This document shows positions 17,402 through 25,161 of a stretch of DNA of 54,379 nt, one piece after another. Position 1 is the first letter of the stretch; each line of letters opens with the position of its first letter. The stretch is taken from NCBI GenBank assembly GCA_052384575.1, contig JBQSUQ010000002.1. The stretch is one strand, 5' to 3'. This DNA is from JBQSUQ01 sp052384575. Lineage in GTDB: Bacteria; Pseudomonadota; Gammaproteobacteria; Enterobacterales; Pasteurellaceae. The translations under genes and the position numbers were made by a program. Below the pieces are notes generated by a model. That model did no database searches. It saw nothing but the letters and a program-made list of their open reading frames with translations, and was not told the DNA's origin.

Positions 17402-18673
17402 GTGGCGAAAACAATTCAAGCTATTCGCGGAATGAATGACTGTTCCCCAACTGAAAGTCCATTATGGCAATGGATTGAAGGAAAAGTGCGCTCAGTTTTA
17501 CAGAATTATGGTTATGCAGAAGTACGTATGCCAATTGTTGAGAGCACACCGCTTTTTGCGCGTGCAATTGGTGAAGTAACGGATGTTGTTTCTAAAGAAA
17601 TGTACACCTTTTGGGATAATGATGAACAACTCACTTTACGTCCAGAAGGTACAGCGGGCTGCGTGCGCGCGGCGATAGAACATGGTTGGATTTATAACCA
17701 AGAACAACGTTTATGGTATATGGGACCTATGTTCCGTCACGAGCGTCCACAAAAAGGGCGCTACCGTCAATTCCACCAAGCTGGCGTGGAAGTATTCGGT
17801 ATTCCTAATCCAGAAATTGATGCTGAACTCATTATTTTAACGGCGCGTTTATGGAAAGAGTTAGGTATTGATCAGCACGTGAGTTTGCAACTAAATTCTA
17901 TTGGTTCATTAGAAGCACGTCAAAATTATCGTTCTGCTTTAGTCGCGTTCTTGCAACAACATATTGATTTGTTAAGTGATGAAGAAAAAGAACGCTTAGT
18001 GAAAAATCCACTGCGTATTTTGGATACTAAAAACCAAGCTTTGCAAGAAGTGCTTAATGATGCGCCAAAATTGTTGGATTATTTGGATGATGATAGTCGC
18101 GAGCATTTTGCACAACTTTGTGCATTATTGGATGCAGTCGGTATTAAATATGAAGTCAATCCAAAACTGGTGCGCGGTTTAGATTATTATAATAAAACCG
18201 TTTTTGAGTGGGTAACGACAGCATTAGGTGCGCAAGGTACTGTGTGCGGTGGTGGACGTTATGATGGCTTAGTGGAACAATTGGGTGGCCATGCGACGAC
18301 AGGCGTTGGTTTCGCCATGGGATTAGAGCGTTTGGTGCTATTAGTTCAAGAAGTGAATAAAGCCATTCCATTACCAAGTGCGGTGGATATTTATGTGGTT
18401 TTCCAAGGCGAAGGCACTACACTTGCAGCATTCCAATTGGCTGAAAAACTTCGCTCAAATTTACCGCACTTACGCACCATGTTGCATTGCAGTGGCGGTA
18501 ACTTTAAAAAGCAATTTAAACGTGCGGATAAAGTCGGGGCAACCTTAGCGATAGTGATTGGCGAAACAGAAGTGCAGAATAAACAAGTTGTTATCAAACA
18601 TTTGTTGAGCGGTGCCGAGCAGCAAACTGTGGCATTAGATGAAGTTGTTGCCTATATTGAACAACATATTTAA
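17402..18673 (+). CDS. hisS: Histidyl-tRNA synthetase
   Basis: Class II aminoacyl-tRNA synthetase charging tRNA-His. The amino end AKTIQAIRGMNDCSP, motif 2 MFRHERPQKGRYRQFHQAGVE, the histidine-binding loops VRGLDYYNKTVFEW and the GGGRYDGLVEQLGG segment are clear; the anticodon-binding domain occupies about residues 325-423. The start codon is GTG, with AGGAAAAT upstream. At 423 residues it has the family length (424). It is 25 bases after ispG and 12 bases before yfgM. Confidence 0.97.
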   Translation: MAKTIQAIRGMNDCSPTESPLWQWIEGKVRSVLQNYGYAEVRMPIVESTPLFARAIGEVTDVVSKEMYTFWDNDEQLTLRPEGTAGCVRAAIEHGWIYNQEQRLWYMGPMFRHERPQKGRYRQFHQAGVEVFGIPNPEIDAELIILTARLWKELGIDQHVSLQLNSIGSLEARQNYRSALVAFLQQHIDLLSDEEKERLVKNPLRILDTKNQALQEVLNDAPKLLDYLDDDSREHFAQLCALLDAVGIKYEVNPKLVRGLDYYNKTVFEWVTTALGAQGTVCGGGRYDGLVEQLGGHATTGVGFAMGLERLVLLVQEVNKAIPLPSAVDIYVVFQGEGTTLAAFQLAEKLRSNLPHLRTMLHCSGGNFKKQFKRADKVGATLAIVIGETEVQNKQVVIKHLLSGAEQQTVALDEVVAYIEQHI

Positions 18674-18685
18674 AAGGAAAGTAAA

Positions 18686-19297
18686 ATGGCTTATACCAGT
18701 TTAGAAGAACAAGAATTAAATGAAATTAAATCTTGGTGGAAAGAAAACTACAAAACGCTTATTGCGGCGGCTGTTTTAGGTTTTGGTGGTGTAACAGGTT
18801 GGAACTATTGGCAAAGTTATCAAGCGAATAAAATCCAAGAAACTGCGGCGCAATATGATCAAATCATTTATTCAAATGCAGATGAAGCAACACAAAAAGC
18901 ACAAATTGATGCTTTTGTGAAAGAGAATAGTAAAACTGCTTATGCAACGTTTGCATTATTAGAACAAGCGAAAGTGGCAGTGACTAAGCAAGATTACGTA
19001 GCTGCAGAACAAGCTTTAAGCCAAGCTGTCGCCCAATCGCCAGATAGCATTTTAGCTTCAATTGCGGCGATCCGTTTAGCCGAAGTGCAATTGCAGCAGC
19101 AACAATGGGATAAAGCATTGCAAACATTAACTTCTGTTAAAGATACAAGTTGGGATGGACGTAAAGCGTTAATCACTGGTGAAATTCAATTAGCAAAAGG
19201 CGATAAAGCAGCTGCTAAACAGAGTTTTGAAACTGCAATAAAATCAGGATCTGATCTTGAACGACAAGAAGCACAAGTGCGGTTAAATAATTTATAA
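18686..19297 (+). CDS. yfgM: Ancillary SecYEG translocon subunit YfgM
   Basis: Tail-type inner-membrane protein with a periplasmic TPR domain; in E. coli it works with PpiD next to SecYEG. A short cytoplasmic head (SLEEQELNEIKSWWKENYK) precedes one membrane segment (about residues 24-41, LIAAAVLGFGGVTGWNYW). TPR-like helices fill the rest. Length is 203 residues (206 in E. coli). It ends the rodZ-ispG-hisS-yfgM run and contains an uptake sequence variant in its last codons. Confidence 0.92.
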   Translation: MAYTSLEEQELNEIKSWWKENYKTLIAAAVLGFGGVTGWNYWQSYQANKIQETAAQYDQIIYSNADEATQKAQIDAFVKENSKTAYATFALLEQAKVAVTKQDYVAAEQALSQAVAQSPDSILASIAAIRLAEVQLQQQQWDKALQTLTSVKDTSWDGRKALITGEIQLAKGDKAAAKQSFETAIKSGSDLERQEAQVRLNNL

Positions 19298-19303
19298 TTT
19301 TTG

Positions 19304-19338
19304 CAAAGCTTGGGTAATGCCCGAGCTTTGTTGTTTTT
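19304..19338 (+). terminator. Terminator after yfgM
   Basis: An 11-bp stem CAAAGCTTGGG / CCCGAGCTTTG with one G-U pair and a TAATG loop is followed by TTGTTTTT, 7 bases after the yfgM stop and before the gabD start. Confidence 0.8.
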
Positions 19339-19351
19339 AAAGGAGTGAAAA

Positions 19352-20794
19352 ATGGAATTAAGTTTATTGCGGACGCAAGCATATATTAATGGGCGATTTG
19401 TTGAGGCGGAAGATCAGCAAACCTTTGATGTATACAATCCTGCTGATAGACAACTCATTGCGAAGGTCGCCAATATTGGTCAAACACAAACGGAGCAAGC
19501 GATTCAAGCAGCAAAAATTGCACAGCAAAGCTGGAAGAAATTAACGGCGAAGTCGCGTTCAAAAATGCTGATGAAATGGTATGAGTTAGTGATGCAACAC
19601 CAGGAGCAACTTGCGTATTTGCTAAGCTTGGAACAAGGGAAACCTTTAGCAGAAAGTCGTGGCGAGATCGCTTATGGTGCGAGTTTTATTGAATGGTTTG
19701 CGGAAGAAGGCAAACGCGCCTATGGTGACATTATTCCGCAAGATAAAGAAAATCGCCGCTTATTAGTGATTAAGCAACCTGTTGGAGTTGTAGCCGCAAT
19801 TACGCCTTGGAATTTTCCTAATGCAATGATTACGCGTAAAGCCGCTCCAGCACTTGCTGCAGGTTGTAGCATTATTATTAAACCATCACCTGAAACACCA
19901 TTATCTGCTTTGGCATTGGCAGAGCTTGCTCATCAAGCGGGTATTCCTCAAGGCGTGTTCAATGTGTTACCAACGGATAAAGCAGAAGAAGTGGGTGATG
20001 TTTTAACACAAAGTGAAGATGTGCGTAAATTGACTTTTACAGGTTCCACTAAAGTGGGCAAAAGTTTAATGGCAAAATGCGCCAATACAGTAAAAAAACT
20101 CAGCTTAGAATTAGGAGGCAATGCACCTTCTATTGTATTTGATGACGCTGATTTAGATCAGGCGGTGGACGCGGTGATTGCGTCTAAATTCCGTAATGCA
20201 GGGCAGACATGTGTTTGTACTAATCGAATTTATGTGCAATCAGGTGTTTATCGTGCTTTTGCCGACAAATTAGCGCAAAAAGTGCGGTCTTTTTCAGTAG
20301 GGATTTTTACTGATCCTAAAACGGATATTGGTCCTTTAATTAATCAAAGTGCGGTGCAAAAAATTGAAGCTCATATTGCGGATGCCGTAAAACAAGGTGC
20401 GACTATTAGGCTTGGGGGACAACGCCATCAATTAGGTGGTACTTTCTTTGAGCCAACTATTTTGGAAAATGTTACTCAGAATATGCAAGTTTGCCATGAG
20501 GAAACCTTTGCACCTTTGGCGCCATTAATCGAGTTTGATACGGAACAGCAAGTGATTGATTTTGCAAATAATAGTGAATTTGGTTTGGCTGCTTATCTTT
20601 ACACTAAGGATTTAAGTCGAGTATGGCGAGTGAGCGAAGCTTTAGAAGTAGGGCTTGTTGGAATTAACGAAGGAGTGATTTCTAATGAAATGGCGCCGTT
20701 TGGAGGCGTGAAGCAGTCTGGTCTGGGAAGGGAAGGCTCTCGTTATGGCTTAGAGGAATTTCTTGAAATAAAATATCTGTGTATGAATGTATAA
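19352..20794 (+). CDS. gabD: NAD(P)-dependent succinate-semialdehyde dehydrogenase, GabD-like
   Basis: Aldehyde dehydrogenase superfamily enzyme, closest in appearance to GabD, which oxidises succinate semialdehyde to succinate. Features are the coenzyme region AITPWNFPNAMITRKAAPAL, the FTGSTKVGK loop, the catalytic Glu in LELGGNAPSIVFDDAD, the catalytic Cys in GQTCVCTNR with the neighbouring Cys two residues on (typical of GabD), and the C-terminal GRE segment LGREGSRYGLEEFLEIKY. Length is 480 residues (482 in E. coli). There is no gabT or GABA transporter next to it, so the natural substrate here is uncertain. AAAGGAGT is a strong ribosome site. Confidence 0.85.
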   Translation: MELSLLRTQAYINGRFVEAEDQQTFDVYNPADRQLIAKVANIGQTQTEQAIQAAKIAQQSWKKLTAKSRSKMLMKWYELVMQHQEQLAYLLSLEQGKPLAESRGEIAYGASFIEWFAEEGKRAYGDIIPQDKENRRLLVIKQPVGVVAAITPWNFPNAMITRKAAPALAAGCSIIIKPSPETPLSALALAELAHQAGIPQGVFNVLPTDKAEEVGDVLTQSEDVRKLTFTGSTKVGKSLMAKCANTVKKLSLELGGNAPSIVFDDADLDQAVDAVIASKFRNAGQTCVCTNRIYVQSGVYRAFADKLAQKVRSFSVGIFTDPKTDIGPLINQSAVQKIEAHIADAVKQGATIRLGGQRHQLGGTFFEPTILENVTQNMQVCHEETFAPLAPLIEFDTEQQVIDFANNSEFGLAAYLYTKDLSRVWRVSEALEVGLVGINEGVISNEMAPFGGVKQSGLGREGSRYGLEEFLEIKYLCMNV

Positions 20795-20822
20795 AAAATC
20801 GGCTCATTGAGAGCCGATTTTT
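20793..20822. terminator. Bidirectional terminator between gabD and sodA
   Basis: Stem AAAATCGGCTC / GAGCCGATTTT with an ATTGA loop lies between the convergent ends of gabD and sodA, with A and T tracts on either side. Confidence 0.87.
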
Positions 20823-20837
20823 CATTGATAAAATAAA

Positions 20838-21503
20838 TTATTTACCTTGGCAACCGCAACCAGAAGACACTTTTTTGTCAAAGCGTGTATTTGCGAATTC
20901 CCAGTCAACTACATTCCAGAATTCTTTGATGTAGTCTGGACGACGGTTTTGGAATTTTAAGTAATAAGCGTGTTCCCAAACGTCTAAACCAAATAATGGG
21001 TAGCCTTCACAACCTGCAATTTCTTTACCCATTAATGGGTTATCTTGGTTTGCAGTTGAAACAACAGATAATTTACCTTCATCTGAAACCACTAACCATG
21101 CCCAACCCGAACCGAAACGCGTTGTTGCCGCTTTTTCGAATTCAGCTTTGAATGCGTCTACAGAACCGAAATCGCGTTCGATAGCTGCTTTTAATGAACC
21201 TTGTAAGGTTGTTCCTTTTCTTAATGATTTCCAGAATAATCTGTGGTTCGCATGACCACCGATATTGTTACGTAATGCAGTAAATTTGTCTGCTGGTACA
21301 TTGCTTAAATGTTTTTTCAAGAATGAGCCTGGGCAACCTTGTGCTGCTAATTCAGCAAACTCTGGGATGCTTTCTAATGCTGCATTTGCATTATTGACAT
21401 AAGCCTGATGATGTTTACTGTGATGAATTTCCATTGTTTGTGCATCAAAATGAGGTTCTAATGCATCATAGGCGTAGCCTAATTCAGGTAAAGTATAAGC
21501 CAT
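20838..21503 (-). CDS. sodA: Superoxide dismutase, Mn type, with cysteine-bearing C-terminal tail
   Basis: Cytoplasmic Fe/Mn-family dismutase turning superoxide into H2O2 and O2. Metal ligands are seen as His in MEIHHSKHHQAYVNN, His in GGHANHRLFW, and Asp and His in DVWEHAYYLKFQNRRPDY. GSGWAWLV and the Gln in STANQDNP fit the Mn form. At 221 residues it is about 15 longer than E. coli SodA (206), mainly because of a tail ending SSGCGCQGK; a short insert with Cys (AAQGCPGS) lies near residue 55. AAGGAG precedes the ATG. The promoter region carries an FNR-like site and a 14-bp palindrome. Confidence 0.94.
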   Translation of the reverse strand: MAYTLPELGYAYDALEPHFDAQTMEIHHSKHHQAYVNNANAALESIPEFAELAAQGCPGSFLKKHLSNVPADKFTALRNNIGGHANHRLFWKSLRKGTTLQGSLKAAIERDFGSVDAFKAEFEKAATTRFGSGWAWLVVSDEGKLSVVSTANQDNPLMGKEIAGCEGYPLFGLDVWEHAYYLKFQNRRPDYIKEFWNVVDWEFANTRFDKKVSSGCGCQGK

Positions 21504-21592
21504 AAAATTCTCCTTAATCGTAGAGCTAATTTGTTAGGGACGATGTAGCCGACAAGGGCTAAGGTTAATCGTTAGTTGTGCTATTTACTTTT

Positions 21593-21606
21593 TAGACAAA
21601 TGTCTA
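21593..21606. promoter_or_regulatory. 14-bp palindrome in the sodA leader
   Basis: TAGACA-AA-TGTCTA is a perfect dyad placed just downstream of the likely sodA -10 (minus-strand TAATAT, 21620-21625). Its location suggests a repressor operator or a small mRNA hairpin; the cognate protein is unknown to me. Confidence 0.4.
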
Positions 21607-21634
21607 TAAAGATGGGCTTATATTAGCAGAATTC

Positions 21635-21648
21635 TTGATTTAGATCAT
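21635..21648 (-). promoter_or_regulatory. FNR-like site in the sodA promoter
   Basis: TTGAT-TTAG-ATCAT matches TTGAT-N4-ATCAA at 9 of 10 positions. On the minus strand it lies just upstream of an extended -10 (TGCTAATAT), so it overlaps the -35 zone, a position for repression. Anaerobic repression of sodA by FNR and ArcA is known in E. coli; here it is inferred. Confidence 0.6.
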
Positions 21649-21761
21649 TAAAAATGCCTATTTTCTGTTAAAAGAATTCTGATTTATATACTGAGAAAGT
21701 GGGATGAATTTTTTAGATGAGAAGCGTAGAATAGCGGATAAATAATGGAGAACAATATAAC

Positions 21762-22460
21762 ATGATGAGATTAGATAAATTTCTAGCAGAACAAACGGGA
21801 TTAACGCGCTCACAAGCCAACAAAGTATTACGTCAAAGTGCGGTGCAAATTAACGGAGAAATTGAAAAAAATGGCGCAAGGAAAGTGAGTGCAGAAGATG
21901 AAATTCTTTTTGAAGGCGAGCCTTTGGAATGGTTGGATGGCCCTCAATATTTTATGCTACATAAACCACAAGGCTATGTTTGTTCTAATGATGATGGCGA
22001 TTATCCGACCATTTATCAATTTTTTGATTATCCTCTCGCAGGAAAATTGCATAGTGCAGGGCGTTTAGATGTAGATACCACAGGATTAGTTTTACTCACT
22101 GACGATGGACAATGGTCGCATCGTATTACTTCGCCAAAGTTCCATTGTGAGAAAACCTATTTGGTTACCTTGGCTGATCCTGTTGAAAGCCATTATCAAC
22201 AAGCTTGTGAGCAAGGCATTTTATTACGAGGCGAAAAAGATCCTACAAAGCCAGCGAAGTTAGAAATTATTGATGACTATAATGTGAATTTAACCATTAG
22301 TGAGGGGCGCTATCATCAAGTTAAACGTATGTTTGCCGCATTGGGCAATAAAGTGGTGGCTTTGCACCGTTGGCGAATCGGTGATATTCAATTAGATGAA
22401 CAATTAGATGAAGGTGATTTTCGCGCCTTAACACAAGAAGAAGTAGAACATTTTTTATGA
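21762..22460 (+). CDS. rsuA: 16S rRNA pseudouridine(516) synthase RsuA
   Basis: Isomerises U516 of 16S rRNA. An N-terminal S4 RNA-binding domain (MRLDKFLAEQTGLTRSQANKVLRQ) is followed by the RsuA-family catalytic core with the active Asp in AGRLDVDTTGLVLLTDDG. The C-terminal ISEGRYHQVKRMFAALGN segment is typical. Length is 232 residues (231 in E. coli). An uptake sequence sits in the S4 domain. The stop overlaps the bcr start in ATGA, so the two are translationally coupled. Confidence 0.94.
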   Translation: MMRLDKFLAEQTGLTRSQANKVLRQSAVQINGEIEKNGARKVSAEDEILFEGEPLEWLDGPQYFMLHKPQGYVCSNDDGDYPTIYQFFDYPLAGKLHSAGRLDVDTTGLVLLTDDGQWSHRITSPKFHCEKTYLVTLADPVESHYQQACEQGILLRGEKDPTKPAKLEIIDDYNVNLTISEGRYHQVKRMFAALGNKVVALHRWRIGDIQLDEQLDEGDFRALTQEEVEHFL

Positions 22461-23647
22461 TATTGAAAAATCGAGCATTATTTATTTTAACGTTAGCCAT
22501 GTTATCAATGCTTCCACCTTTGGGCATTGATATGTACTTGCCTTCGTTTTTACAAATGGCGAAAGACTTGGAAGTGAGTCCAGAACAAGTGCAATATACG
22601 CTCACTTTTTTTACCTTTGGTATGGCAGCAGGGCAACTTTTTTGGGGACCTGTGGGGGATAGTTTTGGGCGAAAACCCATTATGTTGCTAGGCGTGAGTA
22701 TCAGTGCTGGCGTTTCCTTTGTGCTAACCAGTATCAATTCTATTGAAAATTTCACCGCACTTCGCTTTGCACAAGGTTTTTTCAGTTCGGCGCCAGTAGT
22801 GTTAGTCGGGGCATTATTACGTGATTTGTTTAACAAAAATGAATTATCAAAAATGATGTCCACTATTACCCTTGTGTTTATGGTTGCTCCTTTACTAGCA
22901 CCTATTGTGGGTGGCTATATCATTAAATTCTGGCATTGGCACAGTATTTTTCATGTGATTATGGCGATTGGTATTTTGGCAACCCTTTTAGTCGCATTGA
23001 TCATTCCTGAAACCCATAAAAAAGAAAATCGTATTCCATTGCGTTTAAATATTATTGCAAAAAACTTTGTGAGCTTATGGAAACAAAAGGAAGTACTTGG
23101 CTATATGTTTTCCTCAGGTTTAGGATTTGGTGGTATGTTTGCTTTTATTACTTCCGGTTCTATTGTGTATATCGGTTTATACGGTATTGCTCCCGAAAAT
23201 TTCGGTTATTTCTTTATGCTTAATATCAGCGTGTTAGCGTTAGGTTCGTTTTTAAATGGTCGTTTGGTATTTAAGATGGGCGCTGAACGTATGTTACAAA
23301 TTGGATTGGCTATTCAATTGGCTGCAGGATTATGGTTGATTTTAGTGGCTTTGTTTGATTTAGGTTTTTGGCCAATGGCACTAGGTATCGCCTTATTTGT
23401 CGGGCAAAATTCCTTAATTTCATCAAATGCAATGGCATCTATTTTGGAAAAATTTCCTAATATGGCAGGCACTGCAAATTCTTTAGCAGGAACTGTACGT
23501 TTTGGTATTGGCGCTTCTGTTGGTTCACTGGTAGCGCTAATGAAAATGGACAGTGCAGCGCCGATGCTTTATACCATGGGTGGTTGTGTGATTTTAGCGG
23601 TATGTTGTTACTATTTCCTTACATTTAAGCAAATTAAGGAGGCATAA
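22457..23647 (+). CDS. bcr: Bcr/CflA family multidrug efflux MFS transporter
   Basis: Drug:H+ antiporter of the DHA1 group (bicyclomycin, sulfonamide and dipeptide export in E. coli). Twelve hydrophobic segments can be seen. The TM1 start LGIDMYLPSFLQMAKDL (motif D1-like) and the loop 2-3 motif GPVGDSFGRKPIMLLG (motif A) are intact. Length is 396 residues. It overlaps rsuA by 4 bases and its stop overlaps the next gene in TAATG. The actual substrate cannot be read from sequence. Confidence 0.9.
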   Translation: MILKNRALFILTLAMLSMLPPLGIDMYLPSFLQMAKDLEVSPEQVQYTLTFFTFGMAAGQLFWGPVGDSFGRKPIMLLGVSISAGVSFVLTSINSIENFTALRFAQGFFSSAPVVLVGALLRDLFNKNELSKMMSTITLVFMVAPLLAPIVGGYIIKFWHWHSIFHVIMAIGILATLLVALIIPETHKKENRIPLRLNIIAKNFVSLWKQKEVLGYMFSSGLGFGGMFAFITSGSIVYIGLYGIAPENFGYFFMLNISVLALGSFLNGRLVFKMGAERMLQIGLAIQLAAGLWLILVALFDLGFWPMALGIALFVGQNSLISSNAMASILEKFPNMAGTANSLAGTVRFGIGASVGSLVALMKMDSAAPMLYTMGGCVILAVCCYYFLTFKQIKEA

Positions 23648-23883
23648 TGGCGTTACAAAAATGTCCTGAATGTCGGCATAAAATCAGCGATAGTGCGAAA
23701 TCCTGCCCTCATTGTGGTTTCTCTTTTTTAGAAAGTGATTTAGCATTGTATCGTCAGAAGTTAGAACAACGTCGTTTGCATAATGAACAGTTAAATAAGC
23801 AAAACCAAAAAGTCCAGTTGTTTTGGTTAATTCTATTCCTCGCCATTATCATTGGTGTCATGTTGTGGAATCAATTTGCTTAA
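23647..23883 (+). CDS. Small zinc-ribbon membrane protein
   Basis: A 78-residue protein with a four-cysteine zinc ribbon (KCPECRHKISDSAKSCPHCG, residues 5-24), a charged helical linker, and one C-terminal membrane segment (about 54-73). Its start overlaps the bcr stop by one base, so it belongs to the rsuA-bcr unit. Its function is unknown; cytoplasmic zinc ribbons on a tail anchor are common in uncharacterised bacterial proteins. Confidence 0.8.
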   Translation: MALQKCPECRHKISDSAKSCPHCGFSFLESDLALYRQKLEQRRLHNEQLNKQNQKVQLFWLILFLAIIIGVMLWNQFA

Positions 23884-24132
23884 AAGTGCGGTGGATTTTT
23901 GCCAACTTTTTAAGTGAATATAGATTATATCACTAGCGCATACACCATGAATTTTAAATTAACATCTAGGGACGCCATGTTGCTGTCAAGTGATCTTAAT
24001 TTATTTTATTGATGGATATCCGCAATGATGTCCCTACAATCCATTGCATCTATTGGGTTGTGTGCAGTGGCAGCGTAGCGCCAAAATAAATAAAGGACGC
24101 GATGAGCGTCCTTTGGTTTAGATAGAAAGAAA
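23884..24132. other. 249-base gap between the bcr unit and mglC
   Basis: It holds an uptake sequence right after the upstream stop (23884-23892), an imperfect inverted repeat with arms TAGGGAC (23967-23973) and GTCCCTA (24030-24036) around a 56-base middle whose inner CAT/TGC bases also pair in part, and the mglC terminator near 24092. I see no credible gene in it. Confidence 0.5.
24092..24118 (-). terminator. Terminator of the mglBAC operon
   Basis: Stem AAAGGACGC / GCGTCCTTT with a GATGA loop; on the minus strand it is followed by ATTTATTTTG. It lies 15 bases past the mglC stop. Confidence 0.82.
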
Positions 24133-25143
24133 TTATTTTTTCTTCGCATATTTGAGTGAGTCAATTGCTACTGCGAAGATGATAATGCTACCTTTGATGA
24201 TGTATTGCCAATATGGGTTAACGCCGATGTAGGTTAAGCCGTAGTTGATAACAGTGAAAATTAATACCCCAGTTACTACACCGATAACGGTACCCACACC
24301 ACCAGCGAATGATACACCACCTACCACACAAGCGGCGATAGCATCTAATTCATACATAAAACCTAAGTTGTTGGTTGCAGAACCGATACGACCTGCTTCT
24401 AACATACCACCGAAACCGTAGAACATCCCAGCGATCATATAAATAACCACGAGGTTACGTGCTACGTTTACCCCAGACACGCGCGCAGCTTCAGGGTTTC
24501 CGCCGATAGCGAAGATATTTTTACCGAAGCGTGTTTTATTCCACATAATCCACACAATGATAGATGCAATGGCTGCATAAATCGTGATGTAGGAAAGGTT
24601 AAATGATCCAACGCGGAAGAAACCTTGAGTGAAATCTGCAAAACTGTCATTAAAGCCAGCAATTGGTGATGAACCTACGGCATCGTAGTAGAGAGAGTTA
24701 ATACCATAGACGATAATCATGGTCCCCATTGTGGCAATAAATGGCGTTACATTCAGATAAGCAATAACTAAACCATTGATTAATCCAATTACTGCACCCG
24801 CTGCACAAACTGCGAGGATAACGACAGGAATTGGTATTTCCCCTAAATTTGGGAATACCTTATTCATATTGTCCATAGCTTGTAATAGGGTTGCGGAAAT
24901 CACCGCTGCTAAACCCACTTGACGACCAGCGGATAAGTCAGTCCCTTGTGTAACAAGCAACCCAGCTACACCGAGTGCGATGATTAAGCGAACAGATGAT
25001 TGTGTCAGAATATTACTAAAATTGCGTAAACTTAAGAAACTTGGGTCTTGTGCAATAATAATTGCCAAAAGCACCAATAATACGAAGTAAATCGCATTCT
25101 GTTTCAGAAAATCTAAGGATTTATTTTTATTGAGTGCGGACAT
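24133..25143 (-). CDS. mglC: Galactose/methyl-galactoside ABC transporter permease MglC
   Basis: Inner-membrane permease of the Mgl high-affinity galactose importer (CUT2/RbsC family). About eight to ten hydrophobic helices are seen from the start MSALNKNKSLDFLKQNAIYF. RbsC-family segments such as GTDLSAGRQVGLAAVISATL and AIGGNPEAARVSGVNV (the EAA-like loop) are present. Length is 336 residues, as in E. coli. It lies 18 bases after mglA as the third gene of mglBAC. Confidence 0.96.
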   Translation of the reverse strand: MSALNKNKSLDFLKQNAIYFVLLVLLAIIIAQDPSFLSLRNFSNILTQSSVRLIIALGVAGLLVTQGTDLSAGRQVGLAAVISATLLQAMDNMNKVFPNLGEIPIPVVILAVCAAGAVIGLINGLVIAYLNVTPFIATMGTMIIVYGINSLYYDAVGSSPIAGFNDSFADFTQGFFRVGSFNLSYITIYAAIASIIVWIMWNKTRFGKNIFAIGGNPEAARVSGVNVARNLVVIYMIAGMFYGFGGMLEAGRIGSATNNLGFMYELDAIAACVVGGVSFAGGVGTVIGVVTGVLIFTVINYGLTYIGVNPYWQYIIKGSIIIFAVAIDSLKYAKKK

Positions 25144-25161
25144 AATACTTTCCTTCTATTT

